A stretch of DNA of 45,713 nucleotides from Schlesneria paludicola DSM 18645 (GTDB lineage: Bacteria > Planctomycetota > Planctomycetia > Planctomycetales > Planctomycetaceae). Under the pieces are notes generated by a model, which did no database searches, was not told the origin of the DNA, and saw only the letters and a list, made by a program, of their open reading frames with translations. The position numbers and the translations under genes were made by a program. Shown here in pieces: positions 16,715-26,372 of the stretch. Position 1 is the first letter of the stretch, and the number at the start of each line of letters is the position of its first letter. The DNA lies in the NCBI GenBank assembly GCA_945876035.1, contig CAMCMU010000040.1, positions 1 to 45,713 of the forward strand. Direction: 5' to 3'.

Positions 16715-19612
16715 ATGCCTGACACCGTTTATTTGGTTGACACATTTTCGCTGATGTTTCAGGTGTTCCACGCAATACCCTCGATGACGAGTCCGGCGGG
16801 ATTCCCGACGAATGCGGCTTTTGGTTTCAGCCGGGACTTGTTGTCGCTGTTGCATGTGCACCGGCCAACGTGGTTAATCTGCGCTCTGGAATCTACGGGA
16901 ATCGGAACGCGGGAGTCACGATATCCTGAATACAAAGCAAACCGCAGCGAGATGCCAGTCGATTTAAGACCCCAGATTCCTTTGCTCATTGAGGTCATGA
17001 AAGCCTTTGGGGTTCCGGCCGTCAATTCTGATGGATGGGAGGCCGATGACGTCATTGCGACGTTGACGAGGCAGGCGGTGGAGAGAGGCCATCAGGTTCG
17101 AATTGTGACGAGCGACAAAGATGCCCGTCAACTTCTTGGTCCCCAGGTTCAGATCCTCAATATCCGAAAAAAAACCTATCTGGATGAAGCCGCCCTGCTA
17201 TTGGATTGGGGTGTTCGTCCCGATCAGGTGATCGACTTTCAGGCACTGGTCGGAGATGCCGTTGATAATGTTCCTGGAGTACCATTGGTGGGACCCAAAA
17301 AGGCTTCGGCATTGCTGCAACAATTTGAAACACTGGAAGGAGTCTTAGCGAATGCGGACCAAGTATCCGCTCCCAAGTTAAGAGAGAATCTGAAACTGTT
17401 TGCAGAACAAGCGCGCCTCAGTCAAACCCTTGTCACACTCAATCAGCATCTTGACCTTGGATTCGATTGGGAACGAAGTCGCTTATCACAACCAAACATC
17501 CCTGTCTTGCAAGAGTTGTTTCGGAAGCTTGGATTCCGCAGTTTGATTAATGAGATCAAGATTCTTTTGCCGCCGGAGCCGGCGGCTTCAACAACAGCCA
17601 AGCGGCCAGAATCTCGGCGTCAGGCTCGTTCGTTGTTCGAAGAAGAAGCGGTTGATTCGTCGGAATTACCCTCACCTGTTTCGGAATCGACTTCCGGATC
17701 TGCCTCAGCGCTGCGTCCGGATTCGGATCCCGAAGCGGTCGGTCCTTATTCTCGGAGCATTTCGAATCGTCGATGGGAAACGATAGACACTCCCGAAAGA
17801 CTTTCTGTTTTCGTTTGCCAACTGCGTCAAACGACTCGCTTCTGTCTTGACCTCGAGACAACGGGGCTCAATCCGCGTTCCACACAAATTGTGGGTTGGG
17901 CCGTCTGTTGGGAGCCGGGTCTGGCGTACTACCTGCCGACTCTCGGGCCGCCGGGGAGCCGGCTGTTGGAGGGAGCGACCGTGATCGACGCCCTCAAGCC
18001 AATTCTTGAAAGTCGCACTCTTCGGCTCGTCAATCAAAATCTCAAATTCGATCTGATGGTTCTCGACTCACATGGCATTCACGTGCACTCCGATGCGATT
18101 GATGTTGATCCCATGGTCGGAGACTATCTTCTCGACGTGGGAGCACGTTCTCATAGCCTTGATACTTTGGTTCAGAAATATCTCGGCATCACCGGAATCC
18201 CGATCACCGAACTGATTGGTTCCGGAAAAATGCAGAAGAACATGTCCGAGGTTTCGATCGAGCGAATTGCTGAATATGCGACGGAAGACGCAGACCTGAC
18301 GTTGAGGCTCGCGGATTTGATTTCCGAGCAACTACAGGCACGGGGACTTTGGGATCTCTATTGGACGCTCGAACGACCTTTAATCCCCGTTCTGGTTGAA
18401 ATGGAACAGGCCGGGATTCGGGTCGATACGGATGAACTGATCCGCCAATCCGATGATCTGGGGTTGCGTCTTGCATCACTGATGTCAGAAATCTATACAC
18501 TCGCGGGCCGTGAATTTAACATCGACTCTCCGAAGCAGCTTCAAGTCGTGCTTTTTGACGAACTGAAGCTGCCGATCAAGCGAAAAACCAAAACGGGAGC
18601 AAGTACGGATCAGGAAGTCCTCGAGGAGTTGGCGGCTCTTCATCCCTTGCCGGCACGGATTATGGAGCATCGTCATTTCACGAAACTGAAGGGAACATAC
18701 CTTGATGCAATTCCTCAACTGGTTCATGCTCGTACCGGAAGAATTCATACCTCGTTCAATCAGGTGGTAGCGGCAACTGGTCGGCTCAGTTCGAGTGATC
18801 CGAACCTGCAAAACATTCCGATTCGCACGCCAGAGGGTGAGCGGATCCGACGGGCCTTTATTCCTGTGGAGCCGTCGTGGCGTCTGGTCTGTGCTGACTA
18901 CTCGCAAATTGAGTTGCGTATTTTAGCGCATTTCAGTCAGGATCCGGAACTGATTTCTGCTTTTGCGGCGGGGGTCGATATTCACACGGCGGCAGCTTCG
19001 CAAGTCTTTGGAATTGCATACGACGCCGTGACGAGCCAGCAACGGAGGATGGCCAAGGCGGTCAACTTTGGTGTCATCTACGGACAGAGTTCCTATGGCT
19101 TGGCCGCGACATTGGACATCTCACAGGACGAAGCGGCGTCATTCATCAACGGATACTTCACAAAATACGCAGGCGTAGCACAGTTTATCGAGGAGACGTT
19201 GACCGACGTGCAGCACAGCGGTTTCGCGAAAACAATTCGAGGCCGAATCCGTCCGATTGACGGCATTCGGCCTCGCCGTACAGGCAATCTCAATATGCCG
19301 GAAAGAACGGCGGTCAATACGGTGATTCAGGGGTCGGCAGCGGACCTGATTAAGACAGCGATGCTCGCCGTCAGAAATCGATTGAAACTGGAAAGACATT
19401 CGGGAAGAATGTTATTGCAGATTCACGATGAGCTTGTTTTTGAATCCCCGGCACAAGAAACAGCGTTGCTTGTCAATCTGGTCCGACACGAAATGGAACA
19501 CGCCATGAAACTGACAGTGCCATTGGTCGTGGTTGTTTCTGTCGGTGAAAATTGGCTCGATACGTCGCCGATCCTTCCGAGTGCCGATGAAATATCGTGT
19601 CTGGAAGAATAA
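16715..19612 (+). CDS. polA: DNA polymerase I
   Basis: This protein of about 965 residues is the repair and Okazaki-fragment polymerase. The N-terminal 5'-nuclease domain (residues 1-300) has YLVDTFSLMFQVFHA, EADDVIATL, SDKDARQLL and GDAVDNVPGVPLVG. The 3'-5' exonuclease domain has all motifs, DLETTGL, NQNLKFDL and YATEDADL, so proofreading should be active. The polymerase domain has motif A (CADYSQIELRILAH), motif B (RMAKAVNFGVIYGQ, with Phe at the sugar-discriminating position) and motif C (QIHDELVFE). Residue 59 is Glu where E. coli and most homologues have a metal-binding Asp. The ATG at MPDTVYLVD begins at the conserved core; the open frame runs 44 codons further upstream without similarity and no ribosome site decides. 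A linker near residues 300-350 is poorly conserved. Confidence 0.96.
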   Translation: MPDTVYLVDTFSLMFQVFHAIPSMTSPAGFPTNAAFGFSRDLLSLLHVHRPTWLICALESTGIGTRESRYPEYKANRSEMPVDLRPQIPLLIEVMKAFGVPAVNSDGWEADDVIATLTRQAVERGHQVRIVTSDKDARQLLGPQVQILNIRKKTYLDEAALLLDWGVRPDQVIDFQALVGDAVDNVPGVPLVGPKKASALLQQFETLEGVLANADQVSAPKLRENLKLFAEQARLSQTLVTLNQHLDLGFDWERSRLSQPNIPVLQELFRKLGFRSLINEIKILLPPEPAASTTAKRPESRRQARSLFEEEAVDSSELPSPVSESTSGSASALRPDSDPEAVGPYSRSISNRRWETIDTPERLSVFVCQLRQTTRFCLDLETTGLNPRSTQIVGWAVCWEPGLAYYLPTLGPPGSRLLEGATVIDALKPILESRTLRLVNQNLKFDLMVLDSHGIHVHSDAIDVDPMVGDYLLDVGARSHSLDTLVQKYLGITGIPITELIGSGKMQKNMSEVSIERIAEYATEDADLTLRLADLISEQLQARGLWDLYWTLERPLIPVLVEMEQAGIRVDTDELIRQSDDLGLRLASLMSEIYTLAGREFNIDSPKQLQVVLFDELKLPIKRKTKTGASTDQEVLEELAALHPLPARIMEHRHFTKLKGTYLDAIPQLVHARTGRIHTSFNQVVAATGRLSSSDPNLQNIPIRTPEGERIRRAFIPVEPSWRLVCADYSQIELRILAHFSQDPELISAFAAGVDIHTAAASQVFGIAYDAVTSQQRRMAKAVNFGVIYGQSSYGLAATLDISQDEAASFINGYFTKYAGVAQFIEETLTDVQHSGFAKTIRGRIRPIDGIRPRRTGNLNMPERTAVNTVIQGSAADLIKTAMLAVRNRLKLERHSGRMLLQIHDELVFESPAQETALLVNLVRHEMEHAMKLTVPLVVVVSVGENWLDTSPILPSADEISCLEE

Positions 19613-19618
19613 AAATTC

Positions 19619-19649
19619 CGAGAGCGTTCTCGCCGATACAGGGTATCGG
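19619..19649 (-). terminator. Possible terminator between convergent polA and DUF711
   Basis: Two short adjacent hairpins are present: CGAGA-GCGT-TCTCG and CCGATAC-AGG-GTATCGG. Read on the minus strand the outer one is followed by GAATTTTTATT, a T-rich tail that suits termination of the DUF711 gene, which ends at 19703. The stems are short, so confidence is moderate. Confidence 0.4.
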
Positions 19650-19702
19650 AGCAGACATCAGGCAGACAAAAACAACAAAAACTGATGACCGCTAGGTTTC
19701 GA

Positions 19703-21070
19703 TTACCTCGCCGGAGGTAACCTTCCGCCACGTTTGATGAACTCCGTAGCCAGGCCTGTTCCTCGAATGGGCAGAATCACCGCGTCATTTTTCATACCGC
19801 TGTAGCTCACACCATCGCCGGCCTGTTTGCCGGGGACCGGAATTAATCTCACCGCGCATGGCCGGCGATTGACAACCGCGAACGACACTTGATCCGCGAT
19901 GATAGCGGCAAGAGTTTCAACATCCGTATCGCCCGCCACGCAAATCAGATCGAGGCCGCATGCGCCCGCATTGGCTGCCATGCAGAGTTGATCGAATGTG
20001 AGCGTTCCAGACTGCGTGGCGGCAGCAAGCGAAGAGTCCTCTAACACGGACAGCATGATTCGCGAGTAGGCACCGGCGGCGCTCGATGCGAATGCCGAGC
20101 CTGCTCGGATCGCGTTGAGGATAAGTACCAAGGCCGTTGCCGTGCCCGGTGCTCCAACCCGCTCGATTCCCATCAGTGGAAGCAAGTCGACCACACTGTC
20201 GTTGGGACGAAGTGTGGGTGCAAGCGTCACGTCAATACTTCCAAAATCGGCTCCCAAACGACCGGCAATTTCTCTCCCCACCAATTCCGCTGTACGAGTC
20301 GCCTGAAAGACGGCCGTTTGAATTTCAGCGGACAGTTCAGGCAGAGTTGAATTTGGATTCGTGATCAATCTCTGTTCAATTGCGTGACGGATGATGGCCG
20401 CCGCTCCGACTCCCACATGAATGACCAGATCGCCCCAGCCGTCTCCGAGACATGCTCCCGTTAAATGAGGATGTCCGGTCGCGTCGTTGGCCAAGATGGC
20501 TAGCTTTGCCGCGGCATCGCCATTGCGATGTGACGTTGCCTCAGCGGCCGCCTGTAATGCGTGTGCAAGTAAGGAAATGGCCTCCAAGTTGACTCCACAC
20601 TCCGTCGTTCCCACGTGAACCGCGGCGCGGACTCGCTCCGTCTGCGACAATGCGATCGGCAGGCATGAGATGAGATTGCGTGCACTGGCGCCTATCCCAT
20701 GCTGGACGTCCGCCGCGAAACCGCCGATGCGATCGATATGCAAGTTCGCAGCCGCACCGTCCAGTGTCCTCGCGACGCTGACAAGATCATCGATGCAAAA
20801 CCCTTGAGCCACACGGTCAATCGGAGTCACACAGAGTCGCCGTTGGAGAATAGGGACGCCCAACAACGATGAGACCTCGCCACAGACCGCGGCGAATCGC
20901 CCGGCTTTCGTCACGATACGCTGATAAAGCGCCTCACACATCGAGTTCGGACTGCGATCGTGACAGTCAGCGACGTTGATTCCCAGAGTGATGGTGCGGA
21001 CATCCAACGGCAATTGACGCAGCTGCTGAAGCGATGAAAAAAAACCTGTACGGTGTTCCATGATTGGCAT
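19703..21070 (-). CDS. DUF711 / UPF0210 family protein
   Basis: This protein of about 455 residues is a cytoplasmic member of the UPF0210 (DUF711) family, whose exact reaction is not established. The family pattern is clear: VRTITLGINVADC near the start, TKAGRF, RLCVTPIDRVAQG, RIGGFAADVQHG, TERVRAAVHVGTTECGVN, GDGWGDLVIHVGVGAAA and a Gly/Ala-rich C-terminal half. It lies 35 bases downstream of a double-ACT protein on the same strand. Families of this type are typically paired with an ACT-domain gene, which suggests allosteric control by a small metabolite. Two close in-frame starts (MPIMEH) cannot be separated, since no ribosome site is distinct. It is convergent with polA. Confidence 0.93.
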   Translation of the reverse strand: MPIMEHRTGFFSSLQQLRQLPLDVRTITLGINVADCHDRSPNSMCEALYQRIVTKAGRFAAVCGEVSSLLGVPILQRRLCVTPIDRVAQGFCIDDLVSVARTLDGAAANLHIDRIGGFAADVQHGIGASARNLISCLPIALSQTERVRAAVHVGTTECGVNLEAISLLAHALQAAAEATSHRNGDAAAKLAILANDATGHPHLTGACLGDGWGDLVIHVGVGAAAIIRHAIEQRLITNPNSTLPELSAEIQTAVFQATRTAELVGREIAGRLGADFGSIDVTLAPTLRPNDSVVDLLPLMGIERVGAPGTATALVLILNAIRAGSAFASSAAGAYSRIMLSVLEDSSLAAATQSGTLTFDQLCMAANAGACGLDLICVAGDTDVETLAAIIADQVSFAVVNRRPCAVRLIPVPGKQAGDGVSYSGMKNDAVILPIRGTGLATEFIKRGGRLPPAR

Positions 21071-21105
21071 CTACGGGAGAATATTTGAAAAACGAAAACG
21101 GTCGG

Positions 21106-21711
21106 TCATTCTTGGAGATTTTGAGTTGAGACCACGTTGAAGCCCATCGGTTCAGGGTGGGCGAGAGCGGCCAGAACCCGACGATGCTGAAACGCCACCG
21201 TGATGCCGTCGGCTTGAAATTCTTGAACGAGTTCCTGTCGGAATTGGAGTGCATCGATGCCCGGGGGAACAATCAACTCCATCGATGTCAAAAATGAGTG
21301 ATCGTCTTCACGCCGCATCCCTTGCAAATCGACGAGGTCGATTCCCTTTTGGGCGAGTCGGTGCGCGATAAAACGCAGAACTCCCGGACGATCACGACCC
21401 GCGACTGTCAGGACATAGCTTTGCCAAGCTGTTCGGTCTTCCTGTTGTTCAGACGCGGCATCCTCTGCAGGATCTTTGAGCGCGATTTCCGCACCGAATG
21501 GACGACAGACGGCGCGAATGTGGTCCACGATGACTTCGGGGTCGCGATTTGCGGGAAACTCAGCGGCCACAATCATTGTGAAGAATTGGCGGATCACGGC
21601 TTGGCTCACATCCAATGTATTTCCACCCAATTCGTCGAGAGCATTCGTCAACGCGGCAAGAATACCCGTTCGATTGGTGGCAAGAACCGTCATGATATAT
21701 TGTTTCGCCAT
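21106..21711 (-). CDS. Double-ACT domain regulatory protein
   Basis: This 201-residue protein is made of two ACT domains of the GcvR/amino-acid-sensing type. The first, at residues 1-80, begins YIMTVLATNRTGILAALTN. The second, at about 100-185, begins SYVLTVAGRDRPGVLRFIAH. They are joined by an acidic linker (EDAASEQQED). ACT domains bind small ligands, often amino acids, and transmit the signal to a partner. The ATG follows GAGGGAGTGAC, a good ribosome site. It precedes DUF711 on the same strand by 35 bases, so the two are very probably co-transcribed and functionally linked. Single-ACT partners of DUF711 are usual; the duplicated form here is longer. Confidence 0.92.
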   Translation of the reverse strand: MAKQYIMTVLATNRTGILAALTNALDELGGNTLDVSQAVIRQFFTMIVAAEFPANRDPEVIVDHIRAVCRPFGAEIALKDPAEDAASEQQEDRTAWQSYVLTVAGRDRPGVLRFIAHRLAQKGIDLVDLQGMRREDDHSFLTSMELIVPPGIDALQFRQELVQEFQADGITVAFQHRRVLAALAHPEPMGFNVVSTQNLQE

Positions 21712-23203
21712 GTCACTCCCTCAAACAAACATTTTTCAGTGCGTCGAAATATCCTCGAGCAGAGAATCGTTGGCTTATTCTATATCGTTTTCTCGAGAGA
21801 CCGCAGCCAACTCAATGGAAATTCGTTGATCGTCACAATGGCTGTACGTACTTGGGGCGGGATGGCGTGCTGCCTGATGAAAAAAATACTCGCAATTTCC
21901 GCAGATTTTCGAATTGTTGTCCGAATTTTGCTGCCTCTGGAGCGTTGCTCGTGGAGTCACGAGGCACGCTCCAGAGATGACACACTGTGGCTCAACGACA
22001 AATCGTCGGCCCAAGTCGGTGAAAATAATGAGAGAACCCATTCCTCAAGGGGGAACTAGGCATTGAACGATGCCGTGGACAAAATCCTAGGAATCGGTTG
22101 GCAGTCGGATCGCGACGCCGTGATGGCAAGAAGCAGAAGTTGGACGATAGCGACCTTTTTAGGAAGTCGCCGACAGAGGGCCGTTTTTCAGAGTCCCAGC
22201 ATCTGACCTGCCGTACAAACTCATCACCACTTTCGCTATTTGCTATGTTCTCATCGCTGCAAATAGGATCACGACTGTACCGAGGTCCTCCGCGTTCTCA
22301 CCGCGGTCCTTTCCAACGAAACCATTATCCAGATGTGTACTCTCCTCCTTCCTCTTCACGATCCGAGAATCCGCATCCATCTTCGGCTCACGTTTTTGAT
22401 TGCAGGTCTTCTTCTGACCCTCATTCACCCTTTGCCTGCCAAAACAAACCATTTCATCCGAGTTTGTAGTTCGAGCCCATCGGCCGCCGTGTGCTTGCCC
22501 TAGGCGACTGGTGTTCGTGAATCCGCTGCAGCACGGACCTGCAGACCGGTTGCGAGACTTCGAGCAGGAATCGGCAACATCAAGAAATTCATGGTCGTGC
22601 CAAGCGATCCAACATGACGACGTCAGCCCTGAGAAGTCCCCGACAAACAGTATCGGACATTCGCCGCGGGACCGAATCGATGGCCATCGACAGAGTTTCG
22701 GTCTGGACATGAAATCCGCCGCCCCGCAGCGATAGACTCGATTTCTCTCAAAAAAAGCAGCGCCGATCTCGACCTCGATTCGCATGTCGACACAAAGGTC
22801 GCGATCGGCTGGTTGACACTCTCTTCGACGAATCCGCAGATGGAAGACTGCGGCGATTCACGGAACCCCGTTGAACAACGCCAGAGACTGTAACAGGGGG
22901 AAGCGTACACACCTGCGGGTCTGCAGTCGCTTGATCCCCGCCTGCGACTGCCGTGGCGTTCTTGCATAGACAGAAGGCATTGGTTCATCAGTAAATCGCA
23001 GATGGCCTTGAAATCAGCCAGCTTGATTATCCACAGGCCATCCAAAAAAACGTTTGTGGCCGAGATGCTCATCAAGGGCAATGTTTTTGCGATATTAGAT
23101 CAACCCCAACGGCGCACCCCTCCGTAAAAATCTCTGAGCCGACGTGTGGTCAGTTCTCAGCTACCCTCGATTGCTCGCCCAGTTCCTGTCGGTATTCCAC
23201 AGG
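21712..23203. other. Long intergenic region, no supported gene
   Basis: About 1.5 kb lie between the start of the ACT gene and the end of the STAS gene. Several open frames exist (a 180-codon minus frame at 22243-22785, a 152-codon minus frame at 22623-23081 and a 123-codon plus frame at 22098-22469). Their translations are rich in Arg, Ser, Cys and Pro, overlap each other on opposite strands, and show no motifs or ribosome sites. A 40-base imperfect hairpin lies at 21936-21975. The stretch could be an eroded gene or hold an unrecognised RNA. Confidence 0.35.
21936..21975. repeat. 40-base imperfect hairpin
   Basis: Outer arms TCTGGAGCG and CGCTCCAGA pair exactly. Inner arms TCGTG and CACGA also pair, around a GAGT loop, with two mismatched positions between. 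The total is 18-base arms with two mismatches. No T-run follows on either strand and no gene ends nearby, so it is not an obvious terminator. Confidence 0.55.
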
Positions 23204-23560
23204 TCAGAGACCTTCTACCGCATCTTCCTGCGTTTGTCTGATATCAAATATCTTATTGAGCCGCGTGATCTCAAAAATCTCGTGAATATCAGGACGAATG
23301 CAGCAGAGTCGTAGTTTGCCGCTGGCCGCTTTGACCTTTTTGTCCAGGGTAATCAGCTTGCCCATCGCAGCACTTGAGAGATATTCGACGGCACTGAAAT
23401 CGAGCACGATCTTCTTGCGATGGTCTTCATCGAGCAGGGCGAATAGTTGATCGCCAATAATTTGGATGTTTGATTCATCGAGAATTTTTTTATCGACAAA
23501 AGAGGCAACCGTGATGTCACCAATTTCTTCAATATCAAGTCGTCGGTTTCCGATCGACAT
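23204..23560 (-). CDS. STAS domain anti-sigma factor antagonist
   Basis: This protein of about 118 residues is a single STAS domain, the SpoIIAA / anti-anti-sigma fold. The strand EIGDITVASFVDKKILDESN is followed by IVLDFSAVEYLSSAAMGKL, in which the serine of the YLSSAAMG loop is the expected kinase target. Such proteins bind a switch-kinase anti-sigma factor when unphosphorylated and so free a sigma factor or drive a signalling relay. The ATG follows GGGAGTAA by four bases; a TTG six codons earlier is weaker. No partner kinase or PP2C phosphatase is adjacent. It lies downstream of the HTTM gene on the same strand, 380 bases away, so it probably has its own promoter. Confidence 0.92.
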   Translation of the reverse strand: MSIGNRRLDIEEIGDITVASFVDKKILDESNIQIIGDQLFALLDEDHRKKIVLDFSAVEYLSSAAMGKLITLDKKVKAASGKLRLCCIRPDIHEIFEITRLNKIFDIRQTQEDAVEGL

Positions 23561-23940
23561 AGCGTTACTCCCGTACAAGGTTCCGACACCATTCGCCTAG
23601 GACTCTAGAATTTTCGCTTTAACCAATGGTCTCGGCGAACACATTTTCAAACAAATTTTTACAGACAAAATTTTTGAGGCTTGAGGAGTCGCTCAGACTG
23701 GAATCATCCGGTGGAGAAGAAAGCCTGTCAAGCGATGTGCTTTGTTTGGCTGGCACATCCGGCTTTGAAGTTGTTAGGCGACTTGGTCCGCCGAAGTCTG
23801 CCAGCACCCACGTGCTACGTGTTCAGCCCGATCCTGAGAAAAAATCTGTCGGGACTGGGCCATCACTTCTGTCGACGCCGCATCCGACAATTGGCAGAAG
23901 GGCCTCAGATACTCGCTGAACGCGGGGTGGATCGTGATTT
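23561..23940. other. Intergenic region between HTTM and STAS genes
   Basis: No gene is supported in these 380 bases. Plus-strand frames of 97 and 109 codons overlap each other and have no ribosome site. The AT-rich part near 23635-23680 lies upstream of the STAS gene and probably contains its promoter, although no clean hexamer pair was found. Confidence 0.35.
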
Positions 23941-25437
23941 TCAGCGAGGAAATACATGGATCAGCTTTTTCATCACCGGCCGTCCACCCGTGGTAATCAC
24001 GAGTGAATAATCACCCGGTGACATTTTTTCTGAGATGAAGACAGAAAAATTACAGCGAAACATTTCACGCGTTGCAATTGCACCAAAGCGATCAACAATT
24101 CGATGTTGGGCATCATGAATCTGACATTCAATCCACATATCATCGTGAGGCGGAATGAGATGGCACTGTGCGATCATTGTTTCACCGTGCCAGAATTCTC
24201 GCCTGCGATTCGCGAGTTGCTCGCCAACGAGTAGTGTGCCGGTATCGATGGCAAAAAACACATCGGCATCACGCATTCTTTCCGCCGGTGCTAAAATTTT
24301 TTCGACAAGTAGTGGGTCAGCTGCGTTCAAGGTGTGCCGTCCCACGGTCCTCCGGATACCGTAAGGGTCTTGCCAATATTCCAACTCGACATTCATCACC
24401 GAAAATAAGACCAATGTAAATACGAATGCCGCGCGCGAAGACATCTGCCACCCGATCGGGTAGCCCATCCAATCGCGGCAGGCGTTCAGCCATCTCACCG
24501 AACTTTTCAAGGCGGTGAAATGGCGGACTTGACGACGAAACCATTTAGAACAACGCCGTACATCCTCTTCGTCTATGAATGAAAAGTAGGTCACGTAACA
24601 GATCGCCGGAAAAAGTAGCAAGCCAAGCGTCAGCAATGTCATGAAGTGAAATAAAATCCCCAACGGCAAGACGAACTTTCGCCACATACTCTTCCAGCAA
24701 ATAAACAAGAATAGGATTTCCCAGACAACGCTGACATAGGCCATCGCAACAAGGAGGATTGGATAAAGGCTTAAATACTCGCCGAACGGATGCCTGAAAT
24801 TCAAATGCGTCTGCATCCAATTTTGCAATTGATCGCCCGTAAAAAATGTCGGTGTATGCATTTTTGTCATGGCTGCACCGAAGTAAACAAAGCCGATATG
24901 CAACTGGATTAGGCGTCGAGGCCACGCGGGAAAACGTTGTCGTAAAAGCTTTGGCTGAGCAGCGGAATGGGATCTCTTGCGCCCAGACAACCACGCATCA
25001 ACAGACCAGAGGCTTCCGCATTCAGATAAGGTCAGAATGAACAAGATATGGGTCGCAATCACCGTATACTTTGTCAATGTACTCGCACAGTCCAGCATGC
25101 AAAAATAAGTGAAGAGAACGTTTCCGATCACAAGTGATGTTCGCGTACACCATCCGACGCATGTTGCACAGAACGCGAGCACCATCGATGAGTACAATGC
25201 GACGGCCATCGGACCAGAGAGCTCGGGCAAAAAATCGAAATAGCCGTAGCCGATTCCTAAAGGAGCGGTGGCGCCGTCACTGGAAAATAGTTCCCGAACA
25301 GCCGCCCACCTCGGTAACATCATCGCCAACATCGCAAGGGGCATGCAGATGCGACACATCGCCAGAGCGTAGGGAACTTCTTCGGTGAAGAAAAAAGATT
25401 CAACCTCGGTACGTAATCGTTTGGTCTCGCGTCGCAT
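23941..25437 (-). CDS. HTTM domain membrane protein (gamma-carboxylase-like)
   Basis: This 498-residue protein has a membrane core of several segments related to the HTTM (horizontally transferred transmembrane) domain of vitamin K-dependent gamma-carboxylase. Landmarks are the N-terminal YALAMCRICMPLAMLAM, WPRRLIQLHIGFVYFGAAMTKM, in which the IQLHIGFVYF...K motif is typical, and ILFHFMTLLTLGLLLFPAI. A soluble C-terminal region of about 150 residues (from about 350) follows a last membrane segment. True gamma-carboxylation activity in bacteria is rarely shown, so the reaction is unknown. The ATG has a weak GAGAG site upstream. It follows the small anchored protein by about 120 bases on the same strand, and the two probably form an operon. 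Confidence 0.88.
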   Translation of the reverse strand: MRRETKRLRTEVESFFFTEEVPYALAMCRICMPLAMLAMMLPRWAAVRELFSSDGATAPLGIGYGYFDFLPELSGPMAVALYSSMVLAFCATCVGWCTRTSLVIGNVLFTYFCMLDCASTLTKYTVIATHILFILTLSECGSLWSVDAWLSGRKRSHSAAQPKLLRQRFPAWPRRLIQLHIGFVYFGAAMTKMHTPTFFTGDQLQNWMQTHLNFRHPFGEYLSLYPILLVAMAYVSVVWEILFLFICWKSMWRKFVLPLGILFHFMTLLTLGLLLFPAICYVTYFSFIDEEDVRRCSKWFRRQVRHFTALKSSVRWLNACRDWMGYPIGWQMSSRAAFVFTLVLFSVMNVELEYWQDPYGIRRTVGRHTLNAADPLLVEKILAPAERMRDADVFFAIDTGTLLVGEQLANRRREFWHGETMIAQCHLIPPHDDMWIECQIHDAQHRIVDRFGAIATREMFRCNFSVFISEKMSPGDYSLVITTGGRPVMKKLIHVFPR

Positions 25438-25559
25438 TGTTCACACTCTCTCTGTCATGAAATGATGACGTCGCGGATATCTGTCGAGTGTTCAGCTTCC
25501 CAACACGGGTCAACGTGTCTGGACAGAGGATGATTTTCGCGTCAACTTTGGATTCGGTG

Positions 25560-26243
25560 TCAGTTTGAGCTTAGAGGGCCGCCGTTTGTTTCGAGATTGC
25601 CAACCGAGTCGGTCCCGGTGTAAGTGCTTTCGCCACCAGCAAACGCCACCGATCGGTGAGAGAGATCGATGGCGAAGAACGGTCGTCCTCGTTGTGTATC
25701 CGCCTGCAGTCGAGGATTGTTGACGATCGTTTGATGATGGAGATGCGTCAGAAAATTCGGACGACTAGTGATGACACGTCCCTCAGCATCCAAGCTCGAC
25801 AACACCCAAAAGTAGCTTTTCGGCTCTTTGGGTTCATCAAATCTCAGCTTCCACAGGTGGTCCGGAAGATTGAACTTCTTTGGCCAGACTTCCTCGGCCA
25901 CATGGATTCGCGAAATCGGTTCGTGATCCGTATTTTTCAAGATGTTGAGGGCAATTTTTGGGAGAAGATTTCCCAAAATGTCGTACTGCGCACGCGACAA
26001 ATCACCGTAAGGAGTAAACGTTCCCCACGGTCCCTCTGTGATGTCGTAGTATGCTCCACTTTCCCCCTCGGCGATCAGATGGTAGCGAATTTCATGTGCC
26101 GACCATCCGCAAAACATATCCCACACAAAAAAGTACATCGCCGGATGTGAGTTTGTTCCGAAATTCATGGCGTGAGCGGCAATGCCTGCAATCATCGCGC
26201 TCATGTATAAGCCAATGGTCACTTTGGCAAACCAGCGTCGCAT
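25560..26243 (-). CDS. Membrane-anchored hypothetical protein paired with HTTM
   Basis: This protein of about 227 residues has one N-terminal membrane anchor (VTIGLYMSAMIAGIAAHAM) and an otherwise soluble body facing outside. It contains the aromatic stretch YFFVWDMFCGWSAHEIRYH, then YYDITEGPWGTFTPYGDL and a charged region with PKEPKSYFWVLSS. I recognise no enzyme motif. The start is well supported: AAGGAGG, then seven bases, then ATG. The upstream open frame of 35 codons has no similarity. It directly precedes the HTTM gene on the same strand, which suggests it is a partner or a regulator of that membrane protein. The C-terminal 30 residues are polar and look disordered. Confidence 0.8.
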   Translation of the reverse strand: MRRWFAKVTIGLYMSAMIAGIAAHAMNFGTNSHPAMYFFVWDMFCGWSAHEIRYHLIAEGESGAYYDITEGPWGTFTPYGDLSRAQYDILGNLLPKIALNILKNTDHEPISRIHVAEEVWPKKFNLPDHLWKLRFDEPKEPKSYFWVLSSLDAEGRVITSRPNFLTHLHHQTIVNNPRLQADTQRGRPFFAIDLSHRSVAFAGGESTYTGTDSVGNLETNGGPLSSN

Positions 26244-26372
26244 CAGAAACCCTCCTTGGAGTGCCACCGGGAATCTCGAATCGTCCTCATCAGAGGCCTC
26301 AGCAACCGATTTCTGTCGGGAGCTTATCCATCCAACCAACGGGGTCAATATCGAATGTGATTTTTTCGGCCT

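Noticed and set aside
22243-22785. Minus-strand open frame of 180 codons
   Set aside because: Its composition is rich in Arg, Cys and Ser, there is no ribosome site or motif, and an overlapping frame exists on the other strand.
24155-25040. Several plus-strand frames of 60-85 codons
   Set aside because: They are shadows of the HTTM gene on the other strand.
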